Origin: Acidimicrobiia bacterium
GTDB taxonomy: Bacteria > Actinomycetota > Acidimicrobiia > ATN3 > PSLF01
NCBI GenBank assembly: GCA_040289475.1
Contig: PSLF01000004.1
Coordinates: forward strand, 1 to 33,180
DNA: 33,180 bases
Reading direction: 5' to 3'
The translations under genes were made by a program, and so were the position numbers. The notes under the pieces are model-generated. The model saw only the letters and a list, made by a program, of their open reading frames with translations. It was not told the DNA's origin and made no database searches. Below are positions 7,365-15,668 of the stretch, one piece after another (the first letter of the stretch is position 1; the number at the start of each line of letters is the position of its first letter).

Positions 7365-7986
7365 GCAAGTCTCTCGGCTCTCTCTTCAAGGCTGCTAGAG
7401 CCCTGTGCTGCAACACTCTTACTGCGCCTGCGCTCTTGCCCAACACCCGGCCAACCTCCTCGGCGCTGAGCCCCGCTATAAATCTAAGTGAGAGCGTCTC
7501 TCTCTGCGTTCGCGGCAGCCGAGCAACCCTACCCCACAGCTCCCCGAGTGATCCGTTGCTGAGCAATGAATCCTCGGGGCTGGGCGAGGACTCCGCAGGG
7601 AGTTCTTCGCTTCTCTCGAATAACTCAACCGGATGCCGTGCTTTGCGCCTTAGCTCGGTCGACACCACGTTGTGAGCAATTCGAAAAATCCACGCTTCGA
7701 ACGAGCCCTCTCCACGCCAGTCGAACTTTCCAATGTTCTTCAGCACACCCACAAAAACTTCGCTTGTAACGTCCTCGGCATCCGAGAAGTTCCTAAGCGA
7801 CACTAACGCGTAGCGAAACACTCGCTGTGCGTACCGGTCATACAGTGCCACAAGAGCTTCTCGGTCTCCCTTGGAAGCCCTCGAAACAACCTCTTCTAGA
7901 TCTTGCCCAGGAGGCTGATTGCTCCAACGTTCTTCCTGACCGGAGCTTTTTCTTCCCCCTGATTGACTTTCGCTGTTGTGGGTCAT
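7357..7986 (-). CDS. ECF-type RNA polymerase sigma factor
   Basis: A 209-residue sigma-70-family factor with only regions 2 and 4, as in extracytoplasmic-function sigmas. Region 2 spans about 43-115: LVALYDRYAQRVFRYAL, then SDAEDVTSEVFVGVLKNI (2.2, core binding), then EAWIFRIAHNVVSTELRRK (2.3-2.4, -10 recognition). Region 4 spans about 150-203: LPRTQRETLSLRFIAGLSAE, then a helix-turn-helix VGRVLGKSAGAVRVLQHRAL (-35 recognition). The first ~28 residues are polar and unconserved. The gene overlaps the downstream membrane-protein gene, the usual layout of a sigma factor with its regulator. The target regulon is unknown; such factors often control their own operon. Confidence 0.9.
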   Translation of the reverse strand: MTHNSESQSGGRKSSGQEERWSNQPPGQDLEEVVSRASKGDREALVALYDRYAQRVFRYALVSLRNFSDAEDVTSEVFVGVLKNIGKFDWRGEGSFEAWIFRIAHNVVSTELRRKARHPVELFERSEELPAESSPSPEDSLLSNGSLGELWGRVARLPRTQRETLSLRFIAGLSAEEVGRVLGKSAGAVRVLQHRALAALKREPRDLHV

Positions 7987-8035
7987 TCGTTACGTTGTGC
8001 TCCGATTGCGTCCCATCGCGACCTACAATACACTG

Positions 8036-8190
8036 CGCGGCCCAGCGTCGATTCTTTAGTCAGAGAGCCCGGCGTACCTTGAGGGCTGGTCTCCCAGTGC
8101 TGAGATCTCATGGTTGTCGGGGCTCCCCAGCAGGAAGGGCGCATGGGCCCGGTTCCCGTTTTCTCCCCCGGGGATCGGGCCTTTTCTTTA
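8036..8190 (+). ncRNA. Candidate small RNA or leader ending in an intrinsic terminator
   Basis: The 409-base gap 7987-8395 between the divergent sigma and MFS genes holds a good intrinsic terminator on the plus strand (8146-8190) with no gene before it. A -10-like TACAAT at 8024-8029 could start a transcript near 8036, about 155 bases long. The segment can also pair GGGCTGG with CCAGC around 8090-8130. No -35 with good spacing was found. It may be an independent small RNA or a transcription attenuator for the MFS gene, 205 bases further on. I could not assign it to a known RNA family. The rest of the gap (8191-8395) shows nothing else I can support. Confidence 0.3.
8146..8190 (+). terminator. 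Intrinsic terminator in the leader region of the MFS gene
   Basis: GGCCCGGTTCCCG (8146-8158) pairs with CGGGGATCGGGCC (8169-8181) over 13 base pairs, two of them G-U, around a 10-base loop. TTTTCTTTA follows directly. The T-rich side faces the plus strand only, so it would stop rightward transcription before the MFS transporter gene. Confidence 0.6.
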
Positions 8191-8395
8191 TGCACTGTTG
8201 ACCTATTCGCGAGGCAGTCCGACATCTGCGGTCACAACCTTTAGCCCGGGGCTCGCAGATTCCGGCCCGCCAACCCCAGGTTTTACTCTCATCTTCTCTC
8301 GCTAAGTTGCATAATGAAGCGTCGTCATTTACTTTGCGCTATTCAAGGACGCCGCACTCGCTAGAGCGTCTTTGTCTCTGTAGTATCGATCGACA

Positions 8396-10417
8396 GTGCA
8401 ACCCTCACACACAAGTAGTACTTCCAGACATCAAACGAAAGGTAAATGGATCGAGGTCTCCGCCAAGACGGTAATCGATTGGCCTCTAAAGCTAATCTCT
8501 ACCGTCCTAGAGAATGGCACTGGATGGAGTTGTTGGCTTCCTGGAGCCTCGGAAGAGTCGGCGGGCGAGGAGGCGCCATCGGGGTCGCTAACTCCTATAA
8601 AGGGAACGTCCCACTCTCAGAGCTCTACGTCCAAAGTTCGCTCCATCCAAGTGCGAACCGAGTTTTTCTCGGCCCGGCTGGAACTTCCGCTCCCCACTGA
8701 CGAGCTTTCTTTCAGCAATGACCAGACCTCTGAGGCGCTAGCCGATGAGCGGCCTCGAGCACGCGAGTACATCTTAGAGGCATCAGAGCTTGTCATGGGG
8801 CCAATCACACAGTTCCAGCTTATCGTTCGCCTAGAGCCAACCAACGCGTTTGCCATGCGAAGAGCCGCCAGAGGCATGGAGCATCACGATGCGGCATCAA
8901 CGATCGCTTCTATACTTGTGCGATGGCGAGGAAACATTCCTTACTTCGGGATTTTATTTAGGCCCCTATTCGCCTCTTACTTCAAGTCATATGCCAAGGC
9001 GGCTCTGGAATCGTTCGTTGGCTCTGTAAGCAAGCTCGTGTCGGAGAGACAGAAACACAAACATGATTTGCTGTCGGAAGGCGCCGCTTCATCTTCGCTC
9101 TCGCTATCACCACGAACGCAGAGCCTTCAAAACAGACCAGCGATCGTCACCACACATCCATGGTGGGCCCCAGCTCAACCTCTCAGCGTCCAACAAACCC
9201 GTGCACTAGCAGCTTTGTGCTTTTATGCAATGGTCATGGGGTACATGACCTCGCTGGCCGGCATTGCACAGCACCAGGTAATCGAGAGCTTTCATGCGGA
9301 CGACGCAGCGCTAGGAAGTATGCTCTTCGCCCTTAACATCGGTGCGCTTCCGGGGATCTTTCTATTGCCACTAGGCGACCGAGTCGGTAGACGAAAAATT
9401 CTGCTGCCTGCCCTAGCAATTACTGCAATAGCCTCAGGTATGTCGGCGTTGTCGCCAAACCTATGGACATTCACGCTGCTTCAGGCATTGGTAAGAGCTC
9501 CCCTTTTTGTCGCTCTCAGCCTTGCTTGGATCTACCTCGTAGAAGAGATGCCCCCTAGGGGGCGTGCCTATGCAATCAGCTTGTTTACGATGACCGGAGG
9601 CCTGGGAGGAGGCATTGGACTGCTATCGCTTCCGCTAGTCCAGCACCTATCTCGTGGGGGATGGAGGATCCTTTTCGCTGCTGGGATCGCAACCCTCGCC
9701 GCAATCCCGTCGCTAGTAAAAGACTTACCCGAGACACACCGATTCACCAAGGCCTGGCACGGAGCTAGTCCCTTGTTTCTTCTAAAAAAGCCTCACCTGC
9801 GAAGAATTCTGATTTTGTTGGGCGCAGCGCTCGCTGCTTCCGTATTCGGAAGCCCGGCAGCTCGCTACCAGGGGCGCTACATACAAAACGCTCTCGGGTA
9901 CACGCCGGGCATGTACGTTCTCTTCACGGTGGTAACGACACTTCCCGCAGCTCCTGGAATGCTAATCGGAGGCAGGATCGCCGACTCTCTAGGCCGCAAA
10001 ACAGTTGGCATACTCGCTGCCACGGTCGGGGCCTTATCCCAGGCCTTGCAGTATTGGCTGTCGGGAGCACCGCTTTGGATCTCCTCGGCAATTGGAAGCT
10101 TCGTTGGCGCCATGTGGATACCAGCTATGGGGTCCTTTTCGACCGAACTGTTTCCTACTTCGCTGAGGGCAAATGCGTCGTCTGCGACCTCGGCAGTAGG
10201 GATGGCCGGGGGCGCAGCAGGTTCGTTGATAGCAGGATCCCTAATTGTGTCTATGGGCTCCTACGCTAAAGCAATTACCGCTTTGCTCCCGGCTGCCCTT
10301 GTCTCCGGCCTGCTAGTGCTACTGCTGTTCCCCGAAACCAAAGGAAAAGAACTAGACGAGATCTCTCCAGAGATCGGACCTCCAACCCCCGGAATTACAG
10401 GATCCTTTGTCCGGTAA
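8396..10417 (+). CDS. MFS transporter with a ~260-residue N-terminal extension
   Basis: The last ~400 of 673 residues are a 12-helix major facilitator protein: LGDRVGRRK between helices 2 and 3 (about 327-334), a second loop motif GGRIADSLGRK, and a sugar-porter-like end PETKGKELDE. The substrate is unknown. Before the first helix (about residue 268) lie ~80 polar Ser/Thr-rich residues and a ~135-residue region (about 85-215). Its pattern of beta strands ending in a long helix (FGILFRPLFASYFKSYAKAA) looks like an SRPBCC/polyketide-cyclase-type fold, which is only an inference. The GTG start at 8396 has no clear ribosome site; a GTG at 8651 would begin just at the putative domain and is an alternative. 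The gene is convergent with fumC. Confidence 0.8.
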   Translation: MQPSHTSSTSRHQTKGKWIEVSAKTVIDWPLKLISTVLENGTGWSCWLPGASEESAGEEAPSGSLTPIKGTSHSQSSTSKVRSIQVRTEFFSARLELPLPTDELSFSNDQTSEALADERPRAREYILEASELVMGPITQFQLIVRLEPTNAFAMRRAARGMEHHDAASTIASILVRWRGNIPYFGILFRPLFASYFKSYAKAALESFVGSVSKLVSERQKHKHDLLSEGAASSSLSLSPRTQSLQNRPAIVTTHPWWAPAQPLSVQQTRALAALCFYAMVMGYMTSLAGIAQHQVIESFHADDAALGSMLFALNIGALPGIFLLPLGDRVGRRKILLPALAITAIASGMSALSPNLWTFTLLQALVRAPLFVALSLAWIYLVEEMPPRGRAYAISLFTMTGGLGGGIGLLSLPLVQHLSRGGWRILFAAGIATLAAIPSLVKDLPETHRFTKAWHGASPLFLLKKPHLRRILILLGAALAASVFGSPAARYQGRYIQNALGYTPGMYVLFTVVTTLPAAPGMLIGGRIADSLGRKTVGILAATVGALSQALQYWLSGAPLWISSAIGSFVGAMWIPAMGSFSTELFPTSLRANASSATSAVGMAGGAAGSLIAGSLIVSMGSYAKAITALLPAALVSGLLVLLLFPETKGKELDEISPEIGPPTPGITGSFVR

Positions 10418-10463
10418 GGGGCCGCGGCTCGAAACTCGGATATGAACCTCTCCGAGCATCTCC

Positions 10464-11849
10464 TCACAGACCAGGCCTTGTCATAGCTTCCAAATCCAGG
10501 GCTCGGTCCACCGCTTCTTCAGGAAGTCCTCGCTCTATGGCAACCTCTCGAATCGTTTTACCGCTCAAGGCAGCCTCTTTAGCGATCTCCGCACAGGCGT
10601 CGTACCCAGCCAATGGGACCAAGGCCGTTACGATCGAAAGACTGGACTCCGCTCCTCGTCTACACTTTTCTACGTTTGCCTTTATCCCATCGATACATCT
10701 CTCAGCGAACACCCGCAGCGACGAGGACAAGAGTGCCACCGACTCTAAAGCGTTCCACCCCATGACGGGAATCATCACGTTCAGCTCGAAGTTACCCGAA
10801 AGTCCTGCCACCGAGATCGTCGAATCGTTTCCTATGATTTGGCACGCTACTTGCATCACAACTTCAGAGTAGACGGGGTTGACTTTTCCCGGCATGATAG
10901 ACGACCCCGGCTGAACAGCCGGAACTGTGATCTCTGCGATCCCCGCCATAGGCCCAGAATTCATCCATCTAATGTCGTTGGCAATCTTGTACCCCGACAC
11001 TGCGATCGTCTTCAAAGCGCCCGATAATTCAACCAGACCGTCGCGGGCTCCTTGTGCCTCAAAGTGATTCTGAGCCTCTTTGAACTCCAAGCCAGTGGCA
11101 TGAGAGATGCGTGTTATCGCCTTTCGCGGAAAATCGGGGTGCATGTTTATCCCGGTCCCCACGGCTGTCCCACCCAAGGGAAGCTCGAGGAGGCGCTCCA
11201 TAGCGCATTTGATCCTTTCGACACCTGCCTCGACCTGCCTGCGATATCCACCGAACTCTTGACCCAGGCGGATTGGTGTCGCGTCCATCAAGTGTGTTCG
11301 GCCTGTTTTTATCACAGAGTTGAACTCGCCCTCCTTGGCCGCCAGCGAGTTCTGAAGGACCTCGAGAGCTGGCATCAGTTTTTTCGTTATTTCTTCAGCA
11401 ACAGCAATATGAACAGCGGATGGAAACACGTCGTTGCTCGACTGTCCGAGGTTGACGTGGTCGTTAGGGTGGACCTTCGCCGATCCGCCAAGCGCCAACT
11501 CCGCAAGGCGCGCGATCACTTCGTTGGCGTTCATGTTCGTCGACGTTCCTGACCCAGTCTGAAAAACATCTAGAGGAAAATGGTCTAGGTGCTTACCCTC
11601 TGCGACCTCTAAAGCTGCGGATGCAATGGCGTCGGCGATAACAGGATCTAGCGTGCCGAGTTCTTTGTTGCTCTCGGCAGCTGCCCACTTTATGAGACCC
11701 AGCGCTCGAATAATTGAACTCGGCATCTTATAGCTGCTTATCGGAAAGTTGAGATACGCCCTCTGCGTCTGTGCTCCATAAAGCGCATCTTTAGGAACTT
11801 CCATCTCTCCCATCGAATCTCGTTCTATACGAAATTCACCCTTTTTCAT
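10464..11849 (-). CDS. fumC: Fumarate hydratase, class II
   Basis: A 461-residue protein matching class II fumarase along its whole length; it interconverts fumarate and L-malate in the TCA cycle as a cytoplasmic tetramer without an iron-sulfur cluster. Diagnostic segments are the N-terminal KDALYGAQTQRA, TGSGTSTNMNANEVIA, HPNDHVNLGQSSNDVFPSA, TGRTHLMDATPIRLGQE (catalytic His) and the superfamily signature GSSIMPGKVNPV. Aspartase and argininosuccinate lyase share this superfamily, but the N-terminal and HPNDHVN segments favour fumarase. The ATG has GGAGG about 6 bases upstream. It is divergent from the D-threonine-aldolase-like gene across 69 bases. Fumarase also completes the route from succinate formed by the ethylmalonyl-CoA pathway to malate. 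Confidence 0.95.
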   Translation of the reverse strand: MKKGEFRIERDSMGEMEVPKDALYGAQTQRAYLNFPISSYKMPSSIIRALGLIKWAAAESNKELGTLDPVIADAIASAALEVAEGKHLDHFPLDVFQTGSGTSTNMNANEVIARLAELALGGSAKVHPNDHVNLGQSSNDVFPSAVHIAVAEEITKKLMPALEVLQNSLAAKEGEFNSVIKTGRTHLMDATPIRLGQEFGGYRRQVEAGVERIKCAMERLLELPLGGTAVGTGINMHPDFPRKAITRISHATGLEFKEAQNHFEAQGARDGLVELSGALKTIAVSGYKIANDIRWMNSGPMAGIAEITVPAVQPGSSIMPGKVNPVYSEVVMQVACQIIGNDSTISVAGLSGNFELNVMIPVMGWNALESVALLSSSLRVFAERCIDGIKANVEKCRRGAESSLSIVTALVPLAGYDACAEIAKEAALSGKTIREVAIERGLPEEAVDRALDLEAMTRPGL

Positions 11850-11918
11850 CGGATCCTCCCATAGCTTCTCGGCCAGCAGATAGTACTATCCGATTATCGA
11901 AAGCGGGAAGCGAGGCGT

Positions 11919-13034
11919 GTGTTAGAAGCAAAGAGGGACCGTGTGACTCGAGACGAAGTTCCGACACCTGCTCTAGTAGTGGATGCATCTGTCCTCGACG
12001 CGAACATCTCGAAGATGGCCTCCTACTTCGCGAACCGAAAGACCAAACTGAGGCCTCATTTCAAAGCCCATAAATGTGTAGAGATTGCCCGGGCCCAGAT
12101 TGCAAAAGGCAGCACTGTGGGCCTTACCTGCGCCACGGTAAGAGAGCTAGAAGTGCTAAGAGAAGCCGGCTTCCCAGATGTTCTGCTCGCCAACGAGATA
12201 TCCACCCAAGACAAAGCGGAAAGAGTCGCAAACGTCGCACGCGATATCTCCGTGAAAGTAGCTGTCGATTCGCGGCGACAGATCGACCTCCTCGAAGAAG
12301 CGTGTTCACAGGTTGGAGGCGAGTGCGGAGTATTGGTAGACATAAACGTAGGCTTGCCCCGCTGCGGAATCCCGCCAAGCCGTGCACCCAAGCTAGCACA
12401 AAGCGTAGTTGACTCCCCCCACCTTCGTTTTGAAGGGCTCATGGGGTACGAGGGGCACTGCGTACTGTTGGAGGATCCTCAACTCCGTAGGGATAACACC
12501 CTCGCAGCAATGGACCTGTTGCTCGAAGCCAAGGAGGCTGTGGAGGCGGCTGGCATCGAGGTGCGAATCGTCTCCGCCGGCGGAACCGGCACCTACGACA
12601 TAACCGGAAATCTAGAATTTGTCACTGAAATACAAGCCGGGTCTTATGTCTTGATGGACGACGCTTATTACAAGTTAGGTCTTGGGTTCGAAAGAGGGCT
12701 GTACCTTCTTTGCACGGTGATAAGTAGGAGCTCTTCTGCTATCGCAGTGGCCGATGGAGGTCTGAAAGCGCTCTCCACCGACCACGGATTGCCGACTGTT
12801 CTAGAGTCCAAAGAAGCGAAGGTAGCGTTTCTTTCGGATGAGCACGCCACAATACTGGCTCCACCCGACCGGAGTGAACTCGAAGAAGGCTCCAAGATTC
12901 ACCTGACCGTTACGCACATCGATCCGACTATAAACATGCACGACGAGCTGTGGGTACTTGACGGTGAAAAAGTCGTAGACGTTTGGCCCATTGCAGCGAG
13001 GGGATATGGAAGGCGATCAAACGGGGGGTGCTAA
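11919..13034 (+). CDS. D-threonine aldolase-like (fold-type III) PLP enzyme
   Basis: A 371-residue alanine-racemase-fold enzyme of the D-threonine aldolase/D-serine dehydratase-like family. The PLP lysine is Lys49 in [17 protein letters not shown] is a likely phosphate-binding loop, and [14 protein letters not shown] follows. Near the C-terminus [18 protein letters not shown] contains His333 and Asp335, matching the His-x-Asp pair that binds the divalent metal in D-threonine aldolases. Known members cleave D-beta-hydroxy-amino acids to glycine and an aldehyde, or dehydrate D-serine; the substrate cannot be fixed here. The GTG start is preceded by the purine-rich GGAAGCGAGG. Its end overlaps the chemoreceptor start by about 29 bases, so the two are probably co-transcribed. 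Confidence 0.85.
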   Translation: MLEAKRDRVTRDEVPTPALVVDASVLDANISKMASYFANRKTKLRPHFKAHKCVEIARAQIAKGSTVGLTCATVRELEVLREAGFPDVLLANEISTQDKAERVANVARDISVKVAVDSRRQIDLLEEACSQVGGECGVLVDINVGLPRCGIPPSRAPKLAQSVVDSPHLRFEGLMGYEGHCVLLEDPQLRRDNTLAAMDLLLEAKEAVEAAGIEVRIVSAGGTGTYDITGNLEFVTEIQAGSYVLMDDAYYKLGLGFERGLYLLCTVISRSSSAIAVADGGLKALSTDHGLPTVLESKEAKVAFLSDEHATILAPPDRSELEEGSKIHLTVTHIDPTINMHDELWVLDGEKVVDVWPIAARGYGRRSNGGC

Positions 13035-15429
13035 CCGAGTGAGCGATTCAAACTCAGGTGGGGCGCATCACTCAGAAAATTCGGACAAGAAGTGGGCCCT
13101 CCAAGCCGACGAGGGAACGGATGACCTTCTAGTAGGGGACACTGTTTTTGCCTCCGGGGCACAGCCTTTGGGTGGCCCGCCGCTTGGTTCTCCTATACCA
13201 TTGGAAGCCCCTCCTGTCGAAGATTCGCTACCGGATACGCCTTCAGTCCCTCAGCACGGCAGCATCTCGAGCGGAATGGATTTCGGGAAACGGGCGGAGT
13301 TTTTCAAGGTTCTCGAGGAAACCCAATCCCAGCAACGGCGACAAGATTTTCGTGGCTCTCCGAACCCCGAGCAAGAGGCAGGGTCCCGCTCGCTCCAGGG
13401 CTTTCACGCCTCCAGGATCGGCGAAAAACCTGGCTCAGGCGGCTTTTCTCTTCCGGAAACGATGTCTGTAGAGGGGCCGGTTCCGCCGCCCCCCCAGCAG
13501 AGCAGTTCTAGCCCTCCGTTAGATAAGGGACTCGAGGAAGCTCTCTCGTTCCGCCCACTTCCCAGGACTCCAGCGATAAAAAAGGGGGAACTTTCTACGC
13601 CTGAAGAGGCACTAGCAGAGACAGCAGAGAGGGTGACTCCTTACCAACCCGCCTCGTTTATGGGTCCGGTGAGTGAGGCCCAGCGATCCGTGATCCCGCC
13701 CGAGATTGGCACGCCAGAGGTGCCAGCGCCGCGCGATCGCTATCGACTACCGGAGAGTCTAGAGGCCTCCGTAGAAAAAGTAAGTGAGGCCCAACCAGGT
13801 GAGGTCGATGGCGACAAGCACGCGAAGTCGGAAATTTCCCCAATCCCTGGCGAGGATACTCTCGCAGCCGAGTCGTTCAGACGGTTGTTGTGGATTTTCG
13901 GAGCAGTGCGCTGGCTGGGAGTGGTACCGGCCACGGCACTTCTGATAGTGCTTTGGGATCAGCTCCCCCATCCATTGGTTTCCGCTTTTGCTCAGGGGTT
14001 TGCAGCCGTGGGAACCGTGGTTCTCTTTCTGATCGGGAGGACTGTCAAGATAGAAAGGTTTACAACAGAACTCCCGTATCCCGTAGAGCTTGGAGTAGTT
14101 TTCCTCGAGACTTCGTGGATTTCGGTGTCAGTCTGGGCAGCTGGGGGACTTCGATACCCGTTCTACGTCTTCTTTTTCGCTCTCGCTGTAGCAGCGTGCA
14201 TGCGGGTACATCCCAATCCCCGCCGTGCTTTGGGTAATTGGGCTGTAGTCGTGGTGGGGTTTATAGCTACAGCACTCGCTTCAGGGTCATCACCCTCACA
14301 GTACTACCCTCACTATGTAGCGAGCTTAGCGACCTTCACTATCGTATGGGTCCTCGCCGTTGGCTATGGTTGGGTCTCTGACGCTGAAGTCGAGTTCGTA
14401 AAGAAATCGCATTCTCGACTATCCGAAGGAACCAAATTGGTCGGGGATGCCTTTCGAAAAGCAGCGTCTGGAGATTTGTCCTCAGTCCGTCTAGATCTCG
14501 AAGCGTTTCGAGCCGTAGACGAGCACGGCGTTTTCGCAGCCGTCGAGGAAGGATTCAACTCCATGGTGGAAAGCCTCGGCCGCCTCATTGGAGACGTCAG
14601 ATCGGCAGCCTCCTCACTCGACGCCTCGGTACAGGAAATTCAAACGGCCGCGGAGACCATAGCCACTGCTGCGATGGATCAGAGCGGCGGTGTGGCGGAG
14701 ACATCAGCTGCCGTACAAGAGCTAGCTACGACGGCAGCTGGAATCGCCGAAAGCGCTCGCACTGTGACTCACTATGCGGAGGAGACTTCGTCTTCTTCCA
14801 AGTCGGGAGCTGAGTCACTGGCTACTGCCTCGGCCGCGGTGCAAGACCTCTCTCAAAAAGTGCAGACCGTCCACGAAAAGACGCATCGCCTGGCCGAGCT
14901 GTCAGGTGAAATCTCCAAAATCTTGGAGTTCATCGACGACATCTCGCGTCAAACCAACCTACTAGCGCTAAATGCTGCTATAGAGGCAGCACGCGCCGGC
15001 GAGCAGGGAAGTGGTTTCGCTGTAGTGGCAGACGAAGTAAGAAAGCTCGCCGAAAGGACAGCTTCTGCCACCCACGAAATCAAGACACTCGTAGAAGAAG
15101 TCCGAAACGAGACGGCGGCTGCCTCCGAGGCGGTTGAGGAGGGGATGAGCTCTGTGGCGAGAGGGTCCGAGACAATTTCCGGGGCAAGGGAGGCACTAAG
15201 AAAAATCGAGGAGATGGCCGCCGCGACTGTCGATTCAACTCGGCGAATAGAGATAGCCACCGCAGAGCAGCGGCGCGCCTCTGACCAGGTAGCTATGGCC
15301 ACGACAAGTCTGGCGGCATCTGCCAAGGAGTTTGCAGACACCGCAACCAGCACTCGTCGGATAGCAGAACAGCTGGCTCGTACCGCCCAGGCTCTATTGG
15401 TCTCTTTAGAACGCTTCAAAACTCGCTGA
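13006..15429 (+). CDS. Methyl-accepting chemotaxis-type receptor with cytoplasmic low-complexity N-terminus
   Basis: The protein begins with ~290 residues rich in Pro, Ser, Glu and Gly (probably disordered), then has about six hydrophobic segments (encoded around 13880-14390). A HAMP-like linker and a C-terminal coiled-coil signalling domain follow. The hairpin tip is canonical: [20 protein letters not shown] followed by [20 protein letters not shown]. It should dimerise and control a CheA kinase, but no che gene is in view. No periplasmic ligand domain is visible; sensing may occur within the membrane bundle. I chose ATG 13006, with GAGGGG just upstream; TTG 12991 and GTG 13039 (after GGGGGG) are alternatives. 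It overlaps the preceding aldolase-like gene. The receptor class is certain; the signal is unknown. Confidence 0.9.
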   Translation: MEGDQTGGANRVSDSNSGGAHHSENSDKKWALQADEGTDDLLVGDTVFASGAQPLGGPPLGSPIPLEAPPVEDSLPDTPSVPQHGSISSGMDFGKRAEFFKVLEETQSQQRRQDFRGSPNPEQEAGSRSLQGFHASRIGEKPGSGGFSLPETMSVEGPVPPPPQQSSSSPPLDKGLEEALSFRPLPRTPAIKKGELSTPEEALAETAERVTPYQPASFMGPVSEAQRSVIPPEIGTPEVPAPRDRYRLPESLEASVEKVSEAQPGEVDGDKHAKSEISPIPGEDTLAAESFRRLLWIFGAVRWLGVVPATALLIVLWDQLPHPLVSAFAQGFAAVGTVVLFLIGRTVKIERFTTELPYPVELGVVFLETSWISVSVWAAGGLRYPFYVFFFALAVAACMRVHPNPRRALGNWAVVVVGFIATALASGSSPSQYYPHYVASLATFTIVWVLAVGYGWVSDAEVEFVKKSHSRLSEGTKLVGDAFRKAASGDLSSVRLDLEAFRAVDEHGVFAAVEEGFNSMVESLGRLIGDVRSAASSLDASVQEIQTAAETIATAAMDQSGGVAETSAAVQELATTAAGIAESARTVTHYAEETSSSSKSGAESLATASAAVQDLSQKVQTVHEKTHRLAELSGEISKILEFIDDISRQTNLLALNAAIEAARAGEQGSGFAVVADEVRKLAERTASATHEIKTLVEEVRNETAAASEAVEEGMSSVARGSETISGAREALRKIEEMAAATVDSTRRIEIATAEQRRASDQVAMATTSLAASAKEFADTATSTRRIAEQLARTAQALLVSLERFKTR

Positions 15430-15575
15430 AGCACGGTCGACAAAGTGTTCCAGAGAAACCAACGCCTACCAGGTCTGGAGCCTATGGCAACTTTCTCGCA
15501 GTCCCCGGTCTTCGGGTTCCCTAACCCGATCCTCGCTCTAGATCCGCAGCGATCACAGAGCTATCAATTGAATCG

Positions 15576-15659
15576 TGCCCGGGGGGGGATTCGAACCCCC
15601 ACGCCCTTTCGGGCAGGCGGGTTTAAGCCGCCCCTGTCTACCTGTTCCAGCACCCGGGC
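15576..15659 (-). tRNA. tRNA-Leu (anticodon UAA)
   Basis: On the minus strand the acceptor arms GCCCGGG and CCCGGGC pair over 7 bases, with discriminator A at 15576. The anticodon stem GGCGG/CCGCC encloses loop CTTAAAC, giving anticodon TAA (positions 15625-15623) for UUA codons. A long variable arm (TGCCCGAAAGGGCG) marks a class II tRNA. The T arm is GGGGG-TTCGAAT-CCCCC. The CCA end is not encoded. The gene begins 9 bases after the end of the upstream glycosyltransferase gene, so it may be processed from that transcript. Confidence 0.95.
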
Positions 15660-15668
15660 GAACACACA

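Noticed and set aside
10435-10456. CTCGGA/TCCGAG hairpin between the convergent MFS and fumC genes
   Set aside because: Only a 6-bp stem with a 10-base loop and no T-run on either side; too weak to call a terminator.
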